A DNA stretch of 13,150 bases from Oscillospiraceae bacterium. GTDB taxonomy: Bacteria; Bacillota; Clostridia; Oscillospirales; Ruminococcaceae. The notes beneath the pieces are model-generated. The model did not search any database and was not told the DNA's origin. It worked only from the letters and a program-made list of their open reading frames with translations. The stretch's first letter is position 1; each line of letters starts with the position of its first letter. Of this stretch, positions 1 through 7,036 are shown piece by piece. Made by a program: the position numbers and the translations under genes. Where the stretch lies: NCBI GenBank assembly GCA_029005335.1, contig JAQXFT010000094.1:1-13150 (forward strand). Direction: 5' to 3'.

Positions 1-268
1 AGCCTGCTGAATTGGTTTTGTGCATTTTCACGAATTTGTTGTTGAAATGCTCATTTATAGCAGTGAATTTATGTGACAGAAAAAAATTTTTTTGAAAAAA
101 TTTTCAAAAGCTCTTTACAAATACATAAATGTATGCTATAATAAACTTACATCGTAAGGTGATTGAGATTTTCGGGGGGCTGTAACAAATTGTGATAGTT
201 TTGTGAAAATTACTTCAAAAATGACAAAAATCAATACCCGAGGGTCGAAAAACGACGAAAAACCTGCC
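1..268 (+). other. CRISPR leader region, AT-rich
   Basis: No protein gene is supported here. The stretch holds long A and T tracts (about 81-108), an 8-bp inverted repeat (TTTGAAAA at 91-98 and TTTTCAAA at 101-108), a rightward promoter, and then about 120 transcribed bases before the first CRISPR repeat. The transcribed leader contains a repeat-like block (150-169), a block complementary to the repeat's 5' half (174-185) and a small hairpin (GTCG-AAAAA-CGAC near 243-255). The orientation is inferred from the promoter, from the intact repeat lying next to it, and from the degenerate repeat at the far end beside the terminator. Confidence 0.7.
114..142 (+). promoter_or_regulatory. Leader promoter driving the CRISPR array
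   Basis: The -35 is TTTACA at 114-119 and the -10 is TATAAT at 137-142, separated by exactly 17 bases. TATGC just ahead of the -10 gives an extended -10. Transcription should start near 149 and run rightward through both repeats to the terminator at 387-420, giving a pre-crRNA of about 270 nt. The A/T tracts just upstream could act as an UP element. Confidence 0.8.
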
Positions 269-380
269 GTTTTATAGACTCCCCTCACCGTAAGGTGTTT
301 GAAACTAATATACACCATATACGCAGAGAGCAACACCAACGAAGTTTTACAGACCCCCCTCACCGCAAGGTGTTTGCAGA
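269..380 (+). CRISPR. Minimal CRISPR array: two 37-nt repeats, one spacer
   Basis: Repeat 1 is 269-305, the spacer is 306-343 (38 nt) and repeat 2 is 344-380. The repeats share 31 of 37 bases. Both begin GTTTTA and carry a short hairpin, CACC-GTAA-GGTG in repeat 1 and CACC-GCAA-GGTG in repeat 2. Repeat 1 ends TTTGAAAC, the kind of 8-nt tag that type III complexes keep as the crRNA 5' handle after Cas6 cleavage. Repeat 2 has lost this end (TTTGCAGA), as expected for the leader-distal terminal repeat. Only one spacer is present. Its neighbours are a leader promoter on the left and a terminator plus convergent cas6 on the right, so this array is the natural crRNA source for the operon, though other arrays elsewhere could also feed it. 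Confidence 0.85.
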
Positions 381-386
381 AAAAAA

Positions 387-421
387 TCCCGTTTACTTTT
401 TATCGTAAACGGGACTTTTTT
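387..421. terminator. Bidirectional intrinsic terminator between array and cas6
   Basis: A perfect 10-bp stem (TCCCGTTTAC at 387-396 with GTAAACGGGA at 405-414) closes an 8-nt loop. CTTTTTT follows on the plus strand, and on the minus strand the stem is followed by a T7 tract. It can therefore end the rightward array transcript and the leftward cas6 transcript. Confidence 0.9.
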
Positions 422-440
422 ATTATATTAAGTTTTATTA

Positions 441-1163
441 TTACTGTATATCCTGAACTACAATTCCGCCCATACCCATACTTGTTTTTCCTCCGATTCC
501 GCTGTATGATGCATAGGCAATAACTTTTCTGAGAAGAATATTCTGCTCTTCATCTTTCGGAAACAATATACGGCAGTAACCGGTCATACCGCTGATAATA
601 TTACCGCTTACATTATATTTCACACTGCCAAGCTGATATTCCTCCAGAACCGCACAGGAAAAAGCTTCTTTAAATTCGTCATAGGATATTTCTTCCTTTT
701 CAAATTCGTTGTATTTGCATACAGTTGAATAAAAGTATGCAAATATATCCGGAGTAGCCGAAAACCGTCCTTTTGTTTTTATGGTTGCGGGAGTAATAAA
801 AGTTATTACACAGCCTTTTCTGCTGATATAATTATAAGCTTTTTCAGCGTCAAGTGGTTTGGCTGATTCGGATTTCAGTATTTTAAGCGGATTTTTCATT
901 CCGTAGATTCTTAATGACTTTTTTCTCGCAAGCGTTTCAGGAATTATTTTTGCCTCGTCGCATAATGCCGACACTCTTATTATAAAATCGTTTTCAATCG
1001 GTACAACAAATATTGAAAAAGGGTGATATGACGGTGTATGCATTTTCCGGCTGTAATCCTGAGGAATTGCTTTCATTACAGCTCCGTGAATCTTCACCGC
1101 CATTTCTGAATAAACATCAGATATATTTGCCTTGTCTGTATATATGTCTGTCTGGTATATCAT
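441..1163 (-). CDS. cas6: Cas6 pre-crRNA endoribonuclease
   Basis: A 240-aa protein with the hallmark Cas6 C-terminal glycine-rich loop, GIGGKTSMGMGG at about residues 222-233, the strongest evidence for the family. Cas6 binds the repeat hairpin and cuts pre-crRNA to leave an 8-nt repeat-derived 5' tag. Candidate catalytic histidines sit in the N-terminal part (H26, H42, H47); which one acts cannot be told by eye. Length is normal for Cas6. The ATG follows an AAGGGAAG ribosome binding site by about 8 bases. The gene lies between the array and the effector genes, and a consensus promoter at 1316-1344 suggests it is transcribed separately from the large operon. It ends at the shared bidirectional terminator. 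Family assignment is confident; subtype of Cas6 is not determined. Confidence 0.9.
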   Translation of the reverse strand: MIYQTDIYTDKANISDVYSEMAVKIHGAVMKAIPQDYSRKMHTPSYHPFSIFVVPIENDFIIRVSALCDEAKIIPETLARKKSLRIYGMKNPLKILKSESAKPLDAEKAYNYISRKGCVITFITPATIKTKGRFSATPDIFAYFYSTVCKYNEFEKEEISYDEFKEAFSCAVLEEYQLGSVKYNVSGNIISGMTGYCRILFPKDEEQNILLRKVIAYASYSGIGGKTSMGMGGIVVQDIQ

Positions 1164-1167
1164 TTTA

Positions 1168-1308
1168 TTATCTTCCCTTTTTAACTTTTATTTGATTGAA
1201 AAATCCGCCTGAACTTTCCTGAGTACGGTAAACAGAACCGCCTTTCCGTGAATTTCCAGACTTTTTATATGCTATTGTTGCTTCTCTTAAATCTTTACTT
1301 TTATTCAT
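1168..1308 (-). CDS. Possible 46-aa basic protein ahead of cas6
   Basis: I do not recognise this. An ATG at 1308 opens a 46-codon frame, rich in lysine, arginine, serine and glycine, that stops four bases before the cas6 ATG. Codon choice in its second half (a GGSVYRTQESSGGFFNQ stretch) looks coding. The weakness is the start: the ATG falls almost exactly at the predicted transcription start of the cas6 promoter, leaving no room for a ribosome binding site, so it would have to be leaderless. The alternative is that 1164-1309 is simply a 5' untranslated leader of about 145 nt for cas6. Confidence 0.3.
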   Translation of the reverse strand: MNKSKDLREATIAYKKSGNSRKGGSVYRTQESSGGFFNQIKVKKGR

Positions 1309-1315
1309 GCTTTTT

Positions 1316-1344
1316 ATTATATCATATTTAATTTCTATTGTCAA
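1316..1344 (-). promoter_or_regulatory. Consensus promoter for cas6
   Basis: On the minus strand the -35 is TTGACA (plus-strand 1339-1344) and the -10 is TATAAT (1316-1321), with a 17-base spacer and TATGA just before the -10. It matches the housekeeping consensus perfectly in both boxes. It fires leftward towards cas6 with a start near 1309. Confidence 0.8.
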
Positions 1345-1436
1345 ACGGGGCAACTATAACAGTCAGGTTTTTTTAATGAGTAAAAGAAGGAGATATGATA
1401 TAATCAACATTTTGAAATTTTCTGTGGTATCTATTA

Positions 1437-3314
1437 TTATTTCTTATAGTTTTTATTCTTCCCCGACTTATTGCATGAATTTTCGTCGTCAACTTTAACC
1501 AAAGCAGGAAGTGTAGGATTTTTTGAGGTTGCGACTGGTAATATGTATTTCACTGACCAGGCTGTTGATGTTCCGTTTTCACCCATAGAACGGTTAGCAG
1601 TAAACCACTGATGAGATGATTTAGAGTTTGCCGTTTCTCCTCCATCATCTGCAATCGGAGGACAGATATCAGCTTTCTTTTTCCTGATAACATCTGCAAA
1701 GCTATTAAAGTTAGTCAACTGCATATATTCTGTGAAGGCCTTTTTGTCATTATCAGACATCTCTTCCGTGAAGAACGGGTTACTGCAAATATACGAATCA
1801 ATCTTCGATTTCTCTTCGGATACTACACTATAAGTCCGATTATCAGCATCAAACGAACGAATTTGAACTGCGTCAACAACAAGTTTTACACTGCCTAAGC
1901 CTAAAGGTTTTCCATGTCCAAGCTTATGCATCTGCAGACTATCTTCGTTGTTTTCACCAATGGTGATTGTCCAAATAAGCTCACGCAACTGCTCTTCTGT
2001 GATTTTTTCAAAGAAAATGTCAAAAGTAAACTGACTTTTCCTATCGCAAAGCTCCATTGTACTATTTCTATTAGTCCTGTCAGTAGTCATATAGTCAGTT
2101 GGTTTTAGATTAGGATTGTGAAGATAATATTTACGACCCCGAATGATTACATCGCACTTTTCTCTTTGGGGAATAGTTTGTGTTTGCTGTCTGCCGTTTT
2201 TATCCTTTTTCACAATCTCTTTCTTGGTAATCTTATAATCATAAGTCCAATAAAGAGCATTTTCAGGTCTCTTGCTATAAAATTCAACAGATGTTGTTTT
2301 CGGAGAAGAAAGTTCTTTTAGTGTTACATATCCCATTGAATTGAATGAGGTCGATTGAGCATCAGAAAAGCGTAATTTACTTGCATAAGCTCTCTGCGTT
2401 GTGCTGGAAATCATACCAAATAATGAACATGCTTTGCAAAGTTCGGGTTCTTTCTTTTCTCCATCATCTCGCTTAGCTTTACGTTTTGAACATGATGCAT
2501 GCGTACCAAGCAGGTCGTCAAGCTTTTTATTAAACACATATCTTCCTATCTGCGATGGTGATAGATAAACATAAGTTTCTCCACAGTATTCAACAGTTTC
2601 ATAAAATACAGGATACAATCTGCCGTCTTTTCTGATGCCGTATGTAATCTGGTTTTTCAATTCTTTGAATAATTTATTACCTGTTTTCTGATTATCATAA
2701 AGGTCGATAACATTCTGATAATCAGTAACAGCTTGTTCAATATTCACACATTCAGCTTCCTCGTCATTAGTATTAATAAAAATTTTACATTTTATTTTTT
2801 GCGATAAATTTAAATTTTCCTTCCTTCGTTTGGCTTCTTCAGCCTTTAATGTATACCACATTCGTCGGACATCAGTATTTTTATTAATGTTCTGTCCATA
2901 GTCATTATTGACTTTTGCCTTATACAAATGCCATGCTCCATCTTTAAACTGAATTAATCCAGGCCTGGCAGGATTTGTATGTCTGGCAGAAAGGATATTG
3001 TTATTATTAACAGAGAAACAGCTGTTGCTAAGAGTTTCGTAAGCACTGCGAATCATTCCTCTTAACTGACTTCCGGGAATAACAGGCTTTCCTTCAACTC
3101 TGAAAAAAGGAAACGTTTGATGACTGATAGCATCAGTTGTAACATTTTCTGTATCAGGAATAGCGAGAGGTGTTTTTACGATTAAACGCACAATAATTTT
3201 TCCGGTCAACTTACCATCAGTGGGTTCTGTTCTCTGCACATCTGAACCAAGACTTACAAAATTATAAGGATTGATAAATCTAAGCCCACTGGAATCGTTA
3301 ATCCATTTCGCCAT
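1437..3314 (-). CDS. Cas7-insertion RAMP subunit, TIGR03986-like (type III-D)
   Basis: A 625-aa RAMP protein, the last gene of the effector operon. The N-terminal part carries the Cas7-type motif VIPGSQLRGMIR (about 78-89) preceded by NPYNFVSL, typical of the TIGR03986 family. A glycine-rich loop HGKPLGLGSV lies near 467-476. Between them is a large insertion with a cysteine cluster (C275, C293, C296 in an ELCKACSLFG context) that could bind zinc. In fused III-D complexes this subunit forms the terminal part of the crRNA-binding backbone. ATG at 3314 was chosen because AGGAGG lies 8 bases upstream; it overlaps the end of csx19 by 17 bases. An upstream in-frame ATG at 3347 has no such site. 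The C-terminal tail (about 590-625) is polar and lysine/asparagine rich. No terminator is evident downstream before the cas6 promoter. Confidence 0.85.
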   Translation of the reverse strand: MAKWINDSSGLRFINPYNFVSLGSDVQRTEPTDGKLTGKIIVRLIVKTPLAIPDTENVTTDAISHQTFPFFRVEGKPVIPGSQLRGMIRSAYETLSNSCFSVNNNNILSARHTNPARPGLIQFKDGAWHLYKAKVNNDYGQNINKNTDVRRMWYTLKAEEAKRRKENLNLSQKIKCKIFINTNDEEAECVNIEQAVTDYQNVIDLYDNQKTGNKLFKELKNQITYGIRKDGRLYPVFYETVEYCGETYVYLSPSQIGRYVFNKKLDDLLGTHASCSKRKAKRDDGEKKEPELCKACSLFGMISSTTQRAYASKLRFSDAQSTSFNSMGYVTLKELSSPKTTSVEFYSKRPENALYWTYDYKITKKEIVKKDKNGRQQTQTIPQREKCDVIIRGRKYYLHNPNLKPTDYMTTDRTNRNSTMELCDRKSQFTFDIFFEKITEEQLRELIWTITIGENNEDSLQMHKLGHGKPLGLGSVKLVVDAVQIRSFDADNRTYSVVSEEKSKIDSYICSNPFFTEEMSDNDKKAFTEYMQLTNFNSFADVIRKKKADICPPIADDGGETANSKSSHQWFTANRSMGENGTSTAWSVKYILPVATSKNPTLPALVKVDDENSCNKSGKNKNYKK

Positions 3315-3828
3315 CAATGTTGCCTCCTTTCTTAATAAAACCGACAATTCTGAAATCTGATATCATAACAATACCATGCTCATCGTAATCGAGGTAGTTT
3401 CGGATATGAACCTTCTCTGCATTCCCGACAGGAAGAGTATATGGTCCGCCTCCTGTTGTAATATAACAACAGCCCTTTGACTTAGTGCTATCAACATCGA
3501 GATAATGTTCTTCGTCATAGATTTGATTATCAAATACGCTTAAGAAATCGTCTGATTCATTCTCAAGTTTCTTTTGATACTCCGAATCATTGATATATCG
3601 CCAGGTGAAATCAGAACCAATATTTAAACGTGAGATTTTAAATTCTTCATCATCAGAGAATATTCTGAGCTCAAGAAGATGTTTTGCATCTATATTCAGT
3701 TCTGTTCCACAATAAAAGTGATTCGTATAAACGGCATACACACTACAACCATCATGTAAATATTTCTCAGCTAATACCTGTAAATCAGATTCGGTGGATA
3801 CTCCATGTTCACAAATAAACTCTTTCAT
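3298..3828 (-). CDS. csx19: Csx19-like protein (TIGR03984), type III-D accessory subunit
   Basis: A 176-aa protein placed between the double Cas7 and the Cas7-insertion genes, the position Csx19 holds in fused III-D operons. The conserved-looking part is C-terminal: an NYLDYDEHG block followed by DFRIVGF near the end, and a short GGGPYTLP segment before it. These resemble what I recall of the TIGR03984/Csx19 family. In the known III-Dv complex Csx19 is a structural component. The ATG overlaps the preceding stop (ATGA) and follows GGAGGTGG by a few bases. No catalytic motif is visible. Assignment rests on context plus weak sequence resemblance. Confidence 0.7.
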   Translation of the reverse strand: MKEFICEHGVSTESDLQVLAEKYLHDGCSVYAVYTNHFYCGTELNIDAKHLLELRIFSDDEEFKISRLNIGSDFTWRYINDSEYQKKLENESDDFLSVFDNQIYDEEHYLDVDSTKSKGCCYITTGGGPYTLPVGNAEKVHIRNYLDYDEHGIVMISDFRIVGFIKKGGNIDGEMD

Positions 3829-5063
3829 GCTTCCACCTCCAATAATTGTGATACAGTCTCAGGTTTTAATAAACCGATATTCTCTTTTCCATTTACCATA
3901 ATGCTTTTAATCTTAAACATACCTCTGCCTACAGCTGTTAATCCGCCAATTGCAAGGAATCCATAATGTATATCAAGAATCACGGCACTCAGAATCGCCT
4001 TTTCTTCTGCTGAGACATCGTCCTTCAGCAGAATATCAAGTGTGGTTTCACCGTTATATGATGTTCTTTCAGTATAAAGTGCTGTATCTTTAGTTGCAGC
4101 ACTGAATCGGTCAATTGAATTTCTTGTCATTTCCTTTATACAATTATGGGAAATAACAGATTCTGAAAAGATGATTCGGGATTTTTCAGTCAGGTTGTCC
4201 TTATTTTCTTTGTCCAAATATCCAAAGAGGTGGTTTGTTGTTTCTTCTCCTGCAAATTCAAGGAATCTTGCTCTGAATGCACCGCTCCATGACGTACCGG
4301 GTATGATGCTTGTTCCATCATGCAACGCAATATGTTTGTAATCAGGAAGACTATTGCCGTCCTTTCCTACATCAGTTGAATATTCCCGAATGGAAACAGC
4401 ACCACTTTGAATCATATGTAAGGTGATTCTGATGTATCCCTCATGATTATCAGCAACTGCATATTCATTTAAGTGATTCCAGCATTTTTCATCAAACGTA
4501 TTGAAATCAAGCCAGTCATTCATTTCAGATTCGTTTTCCAAGTTGAATACACGTTTTTTCAGTGATGAAATTTCAACCCTTCCGTACCCTCTCGAAGTTT
4601 TTGTTCCAAAACGTAATATACCTGATTTTACTCTGGCAATCATTTTATCCACAGCATTGTCTGTTTCATCAGGCTGATCCGCTATTTCGATAAAGGTAAT
4701 GAATCTTGCTCCTGTTTCGATAACTTCCATATCAAATTTAGCACCATTAACACCTACTTTATTTTCAAGCTTGACACTATCACGAGTCGTTGAAAATTCC
4801 TTGGTTGTCAGCAAACCATCATAGAAAATCACCTTGCTGCTTTTAGGATTGTTTCCGGAAATATTGCCAAACATTTTATTTTGTAATTCTGTATCTGAGT
4901 CCAGGGTATGCCTGAAAACACCTGCGATAGAAGAAGCCGGAATATATGGTTTTCCGTCCTTTCCACGAATCACATCGTGATCTGTTCCCTCATTTTTTCC
5001 ATTTCCTATAGACAAAGGAGCAGCAAGCATCAATTCAATTCTGTAATACACATGTCTTTTCAT
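3825..5063 (-). CDS. Cas7-2x: tandem double Cas7 (Csm3-like) backbone subunit
   Basis: This 412-aa protein contains two Cas7/Csm3-type RAMP units in a row. Unit 1 (about 1-170) has a TDHDVIRG segment with D28 and D30, then KPYIPASSIAGVFR (38-51) and the glycine loop SRGYGR (157-162). Unit 2 (about 205-390) has PDYKHI with D241, then SIIPGTSWSGAFR (252-264) and IGGLTAVGRG (372-381). In Csm3 the matching aspartate cuts target RNA at 6-nt steps, so both units may be active slicers; the exact catalytic residue is inferred from alignment by eye. An AAAGGAG site precedes the ATG, and the start overlaps the upstream stop as ATGA, implying coupled synthesis. The double unit is characteristic of III-Dv/III-D2 rather than canonical III-A or III-B. 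Confidence 0.85.
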   Translation of the reverse strand: MKRHVYYRIELMLAAPLSIGNGKNEGTDHDVIRGKDGKPYIPASSIAGVFRHTLDSDTELQNKMFGNISGNNPKSSKVIFYDGLLTTKEFSTTRDSVKLENKVGVNGAKFDMEVIETGARFITFIEIADQPDETDNAVDKMIARVKSGILRFGTKTSRGYGRVEISSLKKRVFNLENESEMNDWLDFNTFDEKCWNHLNEYAVADNHEGYIRITLHMIQSGAVSIREYSTDVGKDGNSLPDYKHIALHDGTSIIPGTSWSGAFRARFLEFAGEETTNHLFGYLDKENKDNLTEKSRIIFSESVISHNCIKEMTRNSIDRFSAATKDTALYTERTSYNGETTLDILLKDDVSAEEKAILSAVILDIHYGFLAIGGLTAVGRGMFKIKSIMVNGKENIGLLKPETVSQLLEVEA

Positions 5064-7036
5064 TTTGTTGCTTCTCCTTTCTTTGACTTATGGAAATATT
5101 TCGCAAGAGTTAGTATCATAAGCCAGTATTCCTGCCTTTTTGCCCACACTTTATACTTTGAGTCACTTTCCCATTTGTTCAGTGCATCTTTCAAAAAGCT
5201 GTCAGCAATCTGACGTTTTCTCTTTGACTTAATAGATGCAATTCTGTTTTTGAAATCTATTTCTGATTCTGATTGTTTCAACATCAGAATTATACGCCCG
5301 ATAAATGCAGAGTTCCATTCGTTCAGTAAGGAAGATTTCTTATCCAATGCATAGGATATAGCAGTATTACGCATTGTTTCATCTTTTTTCATCTCAACAA
5401 ACATTTTTTCCATGTCTTCATTGCCATATACTTTGTCCACAGTTTTGTCACGCCGAATCCTGATTTCATCATCTGGTAATTTGCCAGCCTTAAACGCTCT
5501 TATTTTACCAAAGCCTTCGCTCTGACGACCGCCAACATATAAAATCTCATCAATTTCTGTATCTTCCGGATATTTTACAACAATAGCACTACCTGCAGCA
5601 ATTGCTCTGATATGCGAACGCTGCAATCGCATAACAGATAAATATCCTGAAAGCGTTTTGTATTTCAGACCACTCTCTTGTGTCAAATAATCTTCTTTTA
5701 TTCCAAGTGTATCACATACACTTGAGATATCTGTTGAACACCCTGCATATTCATTCGGAATGATAACGTCCGATTCAAACAAATATACAATCTTATCGCC
5801 TTTTTGTATATGTAATTTCTTTGAAACTGTAGTATCAACATCAAGTCCGAAAAGAGAACAGCTTGAATACTGTGCAGTTTTACTTCTGCCAAATGAAAAT
5901 TTTCCGTCTTTCAGCAATTCAAGAATAATCCTGATATAAGAACCTTTTCCTGAAATTGTTCCTCTGAAAAGCTGACCACTTTGCAGACAATTCTGAACAT
6001 ACAAGCCACCTTCAGCATTGCTGAGATTATTATGATAGATACGTTCTGTTAATGGGTTCATCACTTTCAAATCAGAATTGATGTAGCCACTTTTCAATGG
6101 CTTAACGATTTCTGTTCCTCTTTCAGATATTGTCAAATCGATAATACAGTTGCTCTGCTTTGTCTTCCCGAATATTTGAGGAACCGGTAAAAAACTCTGA
6201 TATTTGGTATTTGTAATATAAAGATTGGAAAATCTGACATTACCGCTAAGGAATAATTCATCAAAGGCTGCATCAGGTTCATGATTCTTCAGATATTTTC
6301 CTGCAAAAGCACCGGCGACTGCCTGACCACTGATATAATCGATTGTTTCATCTGCTGTTTGTGCAGGAAGCATAACGTTTTCATCAAGCTTGACAATATA
6401 CTTGATTGTATAGTCCTTATTCTTATCAATATCTGATGGAATTGAGAATGGGTTAAAATTTATATTTTCGTTTTTAATTGAACATCTTACACAGCCGAAC
6501 CCACGATTTCTTCTATATCCGATGTGACGAAGGGCTTTGCAGATACGCATTAAATCATTATAATATATGTCATCAATTTCAGCTTCAGCAAGAAATACAA
6601 GATTTTCTTCTGGATTCCACGCTTTATTCTTTGAAACATATCGCAGAAACCGAAGCGTATTTTCCTTTGCAGCACCATTGGATTCAACGGCTGTTGAGGC
6701 GAATGTATCTGTGAATAAATCAGTAACCATATTTGCCGTTAATTTATTTTCGATGCACATTTTACTGAAAGTTTCATACTCCTCAATTTTAGCATTTTCA
6801 ACTTTCAATGCACCGGAGGATACATCTCCGGAGATACCAAAGATTTTGTCAACAATATCACTCTTCTCCCCGTAAATATAGACGGCAGCATCTCTCAGAC
6901 ACCCTTTCAGTCTTCTTGCCGGGATATACGGTATACCCAATTTATCAGTTACAATATCAGTATCAATTGTTGTTGCATATCCATCTCCGCTTGAGGCACA
7001 AAGATTTGATTGAAGCTCAATCCTTATCCCGTACAT
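5060..7036 (-). CDS. Cas7-Cas5-Cas11 fusion (Csx10-related)
   Basis: A 658-aa fusion. Residues 1-190 look like Cas7: TTIDTDIVTD with D25/D27 as the likely RNA-cutting aspartate, then IPYIPARRLKGCLRD (35-49) and the loop YRRNRGFG (174-181). Residues about 200-520 look like a Cas5/Csm4-type RAMP: ISGQAVAGAFAG (235-246), VRFSNLY (267-273), LPVPQ (283-287) and a second glycine loop GGRQSEGFGKIRAF (502-515). Residues about 530-655 are helical and charged, with IGRIILMLKQ near 579-588, fitting a Cas11/Csm2 small subunit. Sequences of this start are often called Csx10 in type III-D. ATG at 7036 was chosen for the GGAGGTGA site just upstream; it overlaps the cas10 end by 20 bases. The Cas11 assignment is the least certain part. 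Confidence 0.8.
   Translation of the reverse strand: MYGIRIELQSNLCASSGDGYATTIDTDIVTDKLGIPYIPARRLKGCLRDAAVYIYGEKSDIVDKIFGISGDVSSGALKVENAKIEEYETFSKMCIENKLTANMVTDLFTDTFASTAVESNGAAKENTLRFLRYVSKNKAWNPEENLVFLAEAEIDDIYYNDLMRICKALRHIGYRRNRGFGCVRCSIKNENINFNPFSIPSDIDKNKDYTIKYIVKLDENVMLPAQTADETIDYISGQAVAGAFAGKYLKNHEPDAAFDELFLSGNVRFSNLYITNTKYQSFLPVPQIFGKTKQSNCIIDLTISERGTEIVKPLKSGYINSDLKVMNPLTERIYHNNLSNAEGGLYVQNCLQSGQLFRGTISGKGSYIRIILELLKDGKFSFGRSKTAQYSSCSLFGLDVDTTVSKKLHIQKGDKIVYLFESDVIIPNEYAGCSTDISSVCDTLGIKEDYLTQESGLKYKTLSGYLSVMRLQRSHIRAIAAGSAIVVKYPEDTEIDEILYVGGRQSEGFGKIRAFKAGKLPDDEIRIRRDKTVDKVYGNEDMEKMFVEMKKDETMRNTAISYALDKKSSLLNEWNSAFIGRIILMLKQSESEIDFKNRIASIKSKRKRQIADSFLKDALNKWESDSKYKVWAKRQEYWLMILTLAKYFHKSKKGEATK

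Noticed and set aside
133..169. A third CRISPR repeat in the leader
   Set aside because: Only the 3' half resembles the repeat, the spacing to repeat 1 does not fit the 75-base repeat-spacer unit, and it overlaps the promoter -10.
136..363. 75-codon minus-strand frame across the leader and array
   Set aside because: It runs antisense through the CRISPR repeats and spacer, has no ribosome binding site, and part of its protein repeat (a duplicated VRGVYKT-like stretch) comes simply from the two CRISPR repeats.
1376..1404. Plus-strand TATAAT at 1399-1404 as a rightward promoter
   Set aside because: No acceptable -35 box lies 16-18 bases upstream and no gene follows on that strand.
1350..1436. 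Possible terminator after the effector operon
   Set aside because: No stable hairpin with a T-tract could be found on the minus strand; read-through towards cas6 cannot be excluded.
3315..3347. Upstream in-frame ATG for the Cas7-insertion gene
   Set aside because: It has no Shine-Dalgarno sequence and lies deeper in csx19, while the ATG at 3314 has AGGAGG at ideal distance.
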